From Apostichopus japonicus (Eukaryota; Echinodermata; Holothuroidea; Aspidochirotida; Stichopodidae): a DNA stretch of 64,000 bases. The translations under genes and the position numbers were made by a program. The notes below the pieces were generated by a model that was not told where the DNA came from, did no database searches, and saw nothing but the letters and a program-made list of their open reading frames with translations. The stretch is taken from contig NC_092562.1 in the NCBI RefSeq assembly GCF_037975245.1, positions 24,723,554 to 24,787,553 of the forward strand. Direction: 5' to 3'. Position 1 is the stretch's first letter; the number at the start of each line of letters is the position of its first letter. This document shows positions 51,556 through 60,500 of the stretch, in pieces.

Positions 51556-54500
51556 CTATATCTATTTATATATACATATATATATATATATATATAAATA
51601 GATATAGATATATATATATTTATGGGCCAGTTTGTGTCACAGGTTCTACGCCACATCATGACATTTTCCCTTAGCAACAGATATGAATGTTAACAAAGAT
51701 TGGCCAGTGACTGGGTTGGTCTGCTGTAATCATTTTGTTACATTGGGAAAGTAAGGATCAAACATCTTGACATGCATGTGCACTGAAAGTGATGATGTAG
51801 GTTGACATGGTAATTCCATACTGTAACCAGATTTTAACTTTCACATCAAATATTTACCCTTACCTTTAAAAGAATACCCCCATTAGAACACATATTATGA
51901 AGTTTCACTGTCTGCTACAAAATGTGAAATGACAATTCATGATTCGGGTTTTGAGCGATTCAACTCACTCAGGAAAATGTCCTTTTTGAAAATGACAAAA
52001 ATGAACTTTGGCTTTACCATTAATGTTCTGCCCACTTAGGCACCAATAAATCATAACACCACAGCATCACCTATGTTACAAGCTAACAGATCGAGTGAAA
52101 TTGCAGTTACCCAGACACAAACGGTCGGGCTGACATATCCACAGCTAGTAGTCAGCGATATTGATGATTCTGTCAATGAAAACAAAGACCTACCATTCAT
52201 CGACGTCGGGTATGTCTGCTAACGGAGGGTCCAAGCAGTAGATGTGGTAGGCCATGTCGCATTCGTCACACATGATCTGTTTCTCCGGTTCTTCTTTACC
52301 ACCGCATTGATGACAAGAGCAATATTTACACTTTCTGGACGGCTTGTCTTTACAGTGGTCACACTCTGGCTGGGTAGTTCCTATTGACAGTCAAAAATTG
52401 TACAAAAGATTCCAAATAGGTTTAGTGTTGGTATAAATCTGGCATCTTGGACAAGGTATTTTTTAAAACAATCAGCGTTCTTTTATGATGATGTTTAGCG
52501 TGTCTAGCCCCTCTACAATAGGTAACCTTCGCCCGTCATACCATTTCCAGCTACCATCACCAGCCCGATCCTGCTCATTGATATCACCGAGTTATAATGA
52601 TATTGCTTTGAGCACTAAGAGCCGAGATTGATACCTGTGGATCCCTCCTCTCAACCAATGTCACACATATCGCATACTTACTCTTAATGGGTGATCCAGA
52701 GGCAGTCAGTTCCCGTGGATCACTCCTCTCAACCAACGTCACACATATCTCATACTTACTCTTAATGGGTGATCCAGAGGCAGTCAGTTCCTGTGGATCA
52801 CTCCTCTCAACCAACATCACACATATCACATACTTACTCTTAATGGGTGATCCAGAGGCAGTCAGTTCCTGTGGATCACTCCTCTCAACCAACGTCACAC
52901 ATATCACATACTTACTCTTAATGGGTGATCCAGTCGCACTCAGCTCCTGTGGATCACTCCTCTCAACCAACATCACACATATCACATACTTACTCTTAAT
53001 GGGTGATCCAGTCAATTCCTATGGATCACTCCTCTCAACCAACATCACACATATGATATACTTACTCTTAATGGGTGATCCAGAGGCACTCAGTTCCTTT
53101 GGGTCACAAGTAACGTCTCCTGCTCTCTCTATTTTAAATATTTCATCTGTAAATCTAACTCTACAATCTCGTAGCGGCTCCACTGCCGGTCCTAGTCTTA
53201 TATTACCTATCACCTCTTTCACGGTTCTGCCATTTTTCTGCAATAAAAAAAAGAAGAAACAAATGAATAAAATAGAAAAAAATATCTCATATACTGCCTA
53301 CAATGTTGAGGAATGTGAACAATTTGTTTTTTAAACGTTGCTTGTAGAAAGTGTGATAGAAGGACACTTTTACTTTCAGAAAGGTTTGTATTTCAGTATC
53401 ATCAAGGACAGGAAAGCAATGATAGCCCACATATCTTCTCTTATGAATCAATAATGATACGACGAAAGCGACCAACCACACATAAATAACAGATATGTAC
53501 CATGAATGTGAGTTTTCACAGTAAACCATTTTATGTACCAAATTTGATGGAATTGTGCGGAAAAAATATTGACATATAAGAATTTTGAATTTCTCCCTGC
53601 TGTCTCATTAAGCTAAGTATAGAACACTAAGAGGACATCACCAAACACATTACAATTGGGATCTTCAGCACTCCTGTAGAGCATGTTGTCATTTTGGTCT
53701 TAATGGTGCCATAGATACTGCTCTGGGTTCTAATTTATGCACATAATCTATCATGTTCACAGAACTACAACGACTTTGTAAAGTGCCATAACATATCTCA
53801 ATTTATATGCGTTGTGAAAATACGATTTAAATATCTTGTCTTCAGTAAGCACAAGAAGAATCGCAGGGGTAAATCCAGAAAATTCCATTTCGGGGACCTG
53901 GATTAAACTTTACTGATGCTCGAAGCTTCAACTCAGTTTAGCGGACGTGACTGAAAATACCTCAAAAGAAGCTCTCTGACTGGTTGATGGCCAGACATGT
54001 ATAAGGTAGCCAAACGAACGGTGGCAACATTTGGTTGTTAAAATAAGCTAGTTGTGAGTAAACTTTATGTTAATTGGAATATGTCAAACTATGCAGAGAC
54101 TTGGAGACTGAAAAAACAGCTGTCCTTTCAGACACCATGCATCCTTCATTTGCAGTTTAACTTCCATCTTTTTAAGACTGGTCACAGCAGTGCCTGAATC
54201 CCCATCCAATTCTCATATCCTTTAGTTACAGTGCCACCATTCGCTCTTCCAGCAGGTTACAAGGGTACTTACAAGATTCCTTACTTCCACAGTGCCACAC
54301 TTTACCCTCCCAGCAGGTTACAAGAGTACTTTCAAGATTCCTTAGTTCTACAGTGCCACTGTGCGCTCTCCCAGCAGGTTGCATGGGTACTTACAAGATT
54401 CTTTACTTCTACAATTCCACACTGCGCTCTCCCAGCAGGTTACAAGGGTACTTACAAGATTCCTTACTTCCACAGTGCCACACTGTACCCTCCCAGCAGG

Positions 54501-57500
54501 TTACAAGAGTACTTTCAAGATTCCTTATTCTACAGTGCCACACTGTACCCTCCCAGCAGGTTACAAGAGTACTTACAAGATTCCTTACTTCTACAGTTCC
54601 ACACTGTACTCTCCCAGCAGGTTACAAGGGTACTTACAAGATTCCTTACTTCTACAGTGCCACTGTGCGCTCTCCCAGCAGGTTACAAGGGTACTTACAA
54701 GATTCCTTACTTCTACAGTTCCACACTGTGCTTTTCCAAGGGTACTTACAAGATCTGTTACTTCAACATCGTACCAGAACCCCCTCTCCGTTGGTTCATC
54801 GCAGTTATAATTCGCCATCACCACATCGCCAATCGAGACATCTTCGAACGCAATGAGTGTCCTAGCCCTTGGTCTGAGGTAGTTGCTAGTGAGTTGCACG
54901 ATACCCTGTTCATCATAACTACGACAGACCAGAAAAGGAAAACGTAAGGTGGTTACGATGCCTAACCATATTCACGGTGTGGTAGTAAGCCATACATGTT
55001 CATATGCACACTTTGTGCACACCAAAATGAAGAAGATTATCTATTGACTAATGTGGTGGCCATATCAAGAAAGGTATAAGGAATCAGTTATCATGTTGAC
55101 AAAGCATCCAACCATTTAATTCACTGGTAAGGATTTTACAGAATAGAACTTTTATGCCAATTCCTAATGTGAAATGTACTGTAGACACATAGATGTCAAT
55201 GTTTTTTTCCAGCATTTCACAATTTTTTTTTAAATAACTCCTCCAAAATGTGCTCATTTAACTTCATAAAACATCAAAGCACACTATGAGGACATTCAAC
55301 TTGCACTTGTTTGTTGACCCATTTGAAATACTTATGTTATAAAATGTTATTAACAGTCATACAGTATAGGTCTTGTTTGCCTATCATATTTTGAGTTCCG
55401 AGGAACAGACCTTAAAAATGCTTTGTGTGTTAGACTTAGCAGTCCAGCCACTTTTTAACTGCTGTGCCACAGATGTTGAAAACTGTGTCACTCGCCAACA
55501 ATTACAAATGGTATAGAAATACTGAGGAGGGTTGCTATACTCACTCTTCAAACCTCACGTGGTATATAACGCAGTCAGTTTCTTTGGTTTTAGTTTCTGT
55601 TACTTCCATTGGTTCCTCTTTGCCATCTACAGTATTAGATGTTGAAATACCGCCCTCTGTGCCATTTAGACCACTTGCGGTCTCTCCATCCTCCTGGTTA
55701 TTGTTTATTTCCTCTTTATCCGTAACTTTCACAATTTCAGCCTCAAACCAAGCACCGACGCTGAGATCCATTGCATCTATCACATCTCCAATCTAAATTG
55801 AAATCAATTTTTTTTCAATTACAATTAATTGGAAATTAACATTAACACGGTCATCAAAACAAACAAACATTAGGGACTTGAACAGATTAACTTGCGATGA
55901 ACAAATCTTACGGCACTGTTAAGCTTCAGACATTTTTCCATTGATCTTGTGAGATCTATCACAAATATGAAAACTTACTCTTATATGCTAAACGTTTTTC
56001 GTTCAGGCTTGAAACATAAATATGGCATTGAGTCTATACCCTCCAGTGCTGTATTAAGCCCGCATACAAACATATGTAGTGTGAGCTTTACCATCAGGGC
56101 TGGAAGAAAGTCTGGCCATTTTGAACGAGAAAGTAGCTCAGCAGCGTCTGGCACATGTTTGTGATATCAGGGTAACCCTGATACCAAAAAGACTAACTAG
56201 ATGTGTTTGCCAACAATGCTGTGAATTTATCCCCATTATTGTAAATTATTCAAGTTCTTCAGACTGCCATTTTTTCCCAAGAAAGCAAAAAAGGCTAACA
56301 AGCATCTTTCAAAACAAGTGGAACCAATGTCTGTCATTTACTCTCCTGCAATATCGTTCGTACAATTTTTGGACCATTGTTAATTTAGGTTTCTAGTACA
56401 TGTGACCATAAATTTTCTTTCCATAACCTCAGGCTGACATACCTTATATGCTCCTTGTGGACCACTTGTTGATGGCGCATCCTTTCTCTCTGTTTCCTCT
56501 TCCTCCTCCTTAGCAACCGTTGCAGGTAACGTTTGTTCCGTGTCGCTGCCATCTGATGCGAAGCCGCTGTCTGCTTTGCCTGGTAACGAGAAACAGATCG
56601 CAATGAATTTATGTTAGGTAGCCTTATAGTAGGATACAATGAATGACTGACTCTCCACTTGATATCACCAAACAATTGATTTCTAAATCAAGACAAACTC
56701 ATTCTGATTAGATTACTGTATATATGATAAAAAAATAATTTATAAAGAAAACTTGAAAAATAAACAGTGCCTGTACTTGAACAACGGAAGGAAACAAATG
56801 AACATTCACTCCAACTTTTGCCCTGAAGATCCTGCTCTCTGGATGAAGAATCGTCAGACCATCTGACTTTTACATATTTACCTACACCAGGCTTGTTGCA
56901 GTAGATATAAGCAGTTTGCTTTACAGTTTCTTCTCACTTTCATAACAAATATTGTAATCTTTCATAATGGCAAGGTTATGTCCAATTCACATGACTCTAA
57001 TGATGTTAATTGAAAAACATATGGAGTAACCAGATGGTAAATATATATTTGCTAGATAAACAGCAAACTAGCAACAAAAAGGTCTCAACTGTCATATTTC
57101 AAGGGCCTCAAATCTGCTAGAAAGTCAAATAATGGCCACCAATGCTCAAACTTATGTAATGTAGTACTTTACAGTATATCCCCATCATATCACTTTAAGC
57201 TTGTGCTTTAATGCCTCTTTGTGTAAAGAGTAACTACTATACTTCCTGTTTCCGAGTTTATTCACCTCTCACCCACATCATAGTCGTACAAGCCCCCTTT
57301 GTCTTAATTTCCATGAAATCCTCATGCTTTACCACAGATGACAACCTGTTGCATCTCATGTTTATTAAAATGTGGTTAGTCATAGTCCTCTCCTATGTGC
57401 CTTAGCATATATTTAATTAAATAGTTAAGACAAAGAGTCTAAATTTCACAGAGGTTATTGCCCATTTTCAGGAAGTTTTATTGACTTAAATACTGTAGTT

Positions 57501-60500
57501 TTTTTTAGTATGAAGAAGAACTACTGTACAGTAGCATTCCAGACTACAGAGAGTGCAGTTCAGATACACTATTCTGGATCTGCACTCCAGCAACAATCTT
57601 ATCTCAGAAGAATATAAAGTTTAGGTTCTACAATGATATCTACGTCTGGAGTTCTCTTTAACTGCTGTTAATTCTACTCATTTAATAATGGAGCCCTGAA
57701 CTTATTGAATCAGAACACCCCAATACACAGTAACACAGCGCCCAACGAGGGGCTTGAACCCATGACCCTCAGATTACGAGTCTTATGCTCTACTGACTGA
57801 GCTAACCTTATTGAGCCGGAGCACCCCATGATATCGTAAACACTTAAAGTCTCAATTTGCGCGTTTGCTTCGGAATTTTGGAAAACAAAATTCCAAAGCA
57901 GATTCAATGTGTCTTATTCTAAATGCGCTCTGACCAGGTGGGTTTAATGGAGAAAAGCTGTCGCAATTGCAAGAAAGAAACTTATTTTCTGTTGCCCTTA
58001 TGGCACGGATTACCGTAAAATCACTGCAACCAACCATATCAACATGTTCATTACACAAATGTAACCTACTGTACATATACTCGGATCGTCCACTTTTTTA
58101 CCCAATTTCACAGAGGAAACGTCTGAAAACACCTGTTTAATCCATGCGATGGAAGGAAATGACAAGTATTGCAAGCTACTGTACATCGGTAAGGCCAAAA
58201 AAAAGATACTATTCAAGAGAAGGGACCTAACACAGGCTAGCCACGAAAGTGAAAGTATAGAAATTTGATTGGCCCATGATCTGTTGGGCGGGACTTTTGA
58301 TTGAAGTTTGTAGAATCTACGGACCCGTTAATAAATCTGGCGTATTTTATTCAGGCTCAAAATGTTTAACGACAGGTAACTCAATAAAAAATATAATGAA
58401 TATTGATATGGAAATTGCATGGAACGGTGTCATTTTCACTGAGCTTTTAGTGCAGTAAGCTGCAAAGGTTGAAGGTTAAATTTGGCAAACATGTACTGTA
58501 CCGAGACTTTAACACAGTTAATTTAAAGCTTTCTCAGCACTTAATCTTTCTTAGAGCATTGCATCTTGTCTTACTTAACACTTACGAATATTTGGCCATA
58601 ATTAGTAGGATCTCATAAGTTCTCTGGAACTTTTAGCAATTTTGCAGCACAACCAAGTGGCAATGCCAATGACCCTTCAAACACTTGTTATTTCATGTTC
58701 TGCACCACCCTCACAATGAAATCTCAGAGCCATGTGATAAATACTTACCATCCTGGTTGCTCAATCAGGTCTTGAAGAAACAATTGACAACAACTGATGT
58801 TGTGACTTTTGGATAAAAATTGATTTCCCCCATTAATGAAACATCAAATGTATTCAACGAGGGGAAAAATTTTTCACAAATTTCATACTGTTAAGCAACC
58901 ATAGAAATGAAACGACTGCCATCATAACGTGATTGCAGACAGTACTCACAGTACAGTAGTGAACAAATATTGTGTGACTTTTTCTTAAGTAATAATTATG
59001 TAATCCCTAAGCTATCTAGCAAATAGTTTTTTATCATTCTGTCATCTGTAATAGAATTTGATAATATCTTGATCACATTTGATAAAAGTGACTTGTGTTG
59101 ACCTTCCTTGCTTCTAAATTTGGTAACCTCAAAATTCCGACTCTTTGCCCATACCTATTTCGACATCCAAGTTTTCAGGATGTTACCAATCAACAAATCA
59201 TCATGTGAATCTGGGGGTATCATTTGCAATGTTACTACGAAACGAAATATTTTAAGTATAAGGAATATCTTCAAAAGGTAATTCATAACATTGAAGAATC
59301 ACAAGTTCAGAACATTTCTGAGTACCTAGTAATAGCTACAAAAAACAACTTGCTTCAACTCACTCTTGAACTGTATGCTACTATACTGGATCCTACTCTA
59401 TACTGAATCCTACTAGACTGTTTCCTAATTTTGTGAAATCCTTTGGCAAAAAAAAAGGATAATTCAGATTGGTCACTCTTACAGTACCAGGATACACTCA
59501 TTTTAAGTTTAGGGAATATGCTAGTAGTTCTAAATTTCAATTGAAAAAAGAAAAAGAAAAAAAATTTAAGCAAAGCCTGAAACACTTAATTGGACTACCA
59601 TACTTTCCTCATTCTACAGTAGCATTGTGGAACACACTCCTACGGTGCTACAGCATCCCCCCCCCCCAAACAAGCCCTGATACTGCCAACAGACAGAAGT
59701 TGTGGTTTATCACACTTCTATTCAGCCAGAGAAGATTATAGCCATCAGTTCACCCTACAACAATAAACACTGCATTCAGACAGAATCGAAAAGTGTAATC
59801 CCGACATTTGTGGATCGAATGTAATTCTATTGAGAACAGGATTAAAGCAGCATTTCTTTTTCATGTTAAAAAAGAAATGTTAGAAAAGAAAAGAAAGATA
59901 CATAGGATAATCCGACTGTACAGAGAACTTGCCTTGGATGCAAGCAACCTAGTTCTTGGTCATTCAGAGGTATACCAGGCAAGCCTGGAACCCTACTGTA
60001 AGCCTACATGCAGGACGTACCGTAGTTTATAATTGATTGAAATTTTAAGGGTTATGTTTGTAATTGGGTTCTCTGGGTTTGAACTTGCACCTCGGGACAT
60101 TCTGGTACTAGTACAGACACTAGTGTGCAAAAGGTTACTACCAAATTTGCACTTGGGAGCTTTGACGAGGCAAATTTCCATTTGTACTCCGGCTGATGAC
60201 GCTGCTGTTGTAGTTATTGTACAAGGCTGTTAAAGACATTAAACTTGAGTAAACATGTAATACAAAGTAACTCCACACTTTCAACATGTATCTACAGTAT
60301 GTACAGTACTTTCTTGGCATTAAAATAATTGCTGTTCAGATTGGCTACTTCTATACATGAATTCAGAAAGCAAGAAAAATAGTCCAAATAACAACCACAT
60401 CAAGTTTCTCTCTTGAAAAATGCCACAGGCACCTGCCAAGCAATTTGTCAAAAAATGAAAGGTACATCCTTGTACCCTTCTGAGTAATGTTGTTATAAAG

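Noticed and set aside
52687-53334. 215-codon plus-strand open frame of repeated [16 protein letters not shown] units, and a 143-codon frame on the minus strand
   Set aside because: Both are produced by the 78-bp minisatellite, whose unit is a multiple of three; the minus strand part is copies of a UHRF exon end and intron start, not a separate gene.
54231-54947. 238-, 167- and 149-codon plus-strand frames with [14 protein letters not shown] repeats
   Set aside because: They are antisense translation of the 61-bp array containing repeated UHRF donor sites; no independent gene signal.
57738-57813. Functional tRNA-Thr(CGT) gene
   Set aside because: D, anticodon and T features are present but the acceptor stem does not pair; the body resembles tRNA-Lys, so a derived repeat is more likely.
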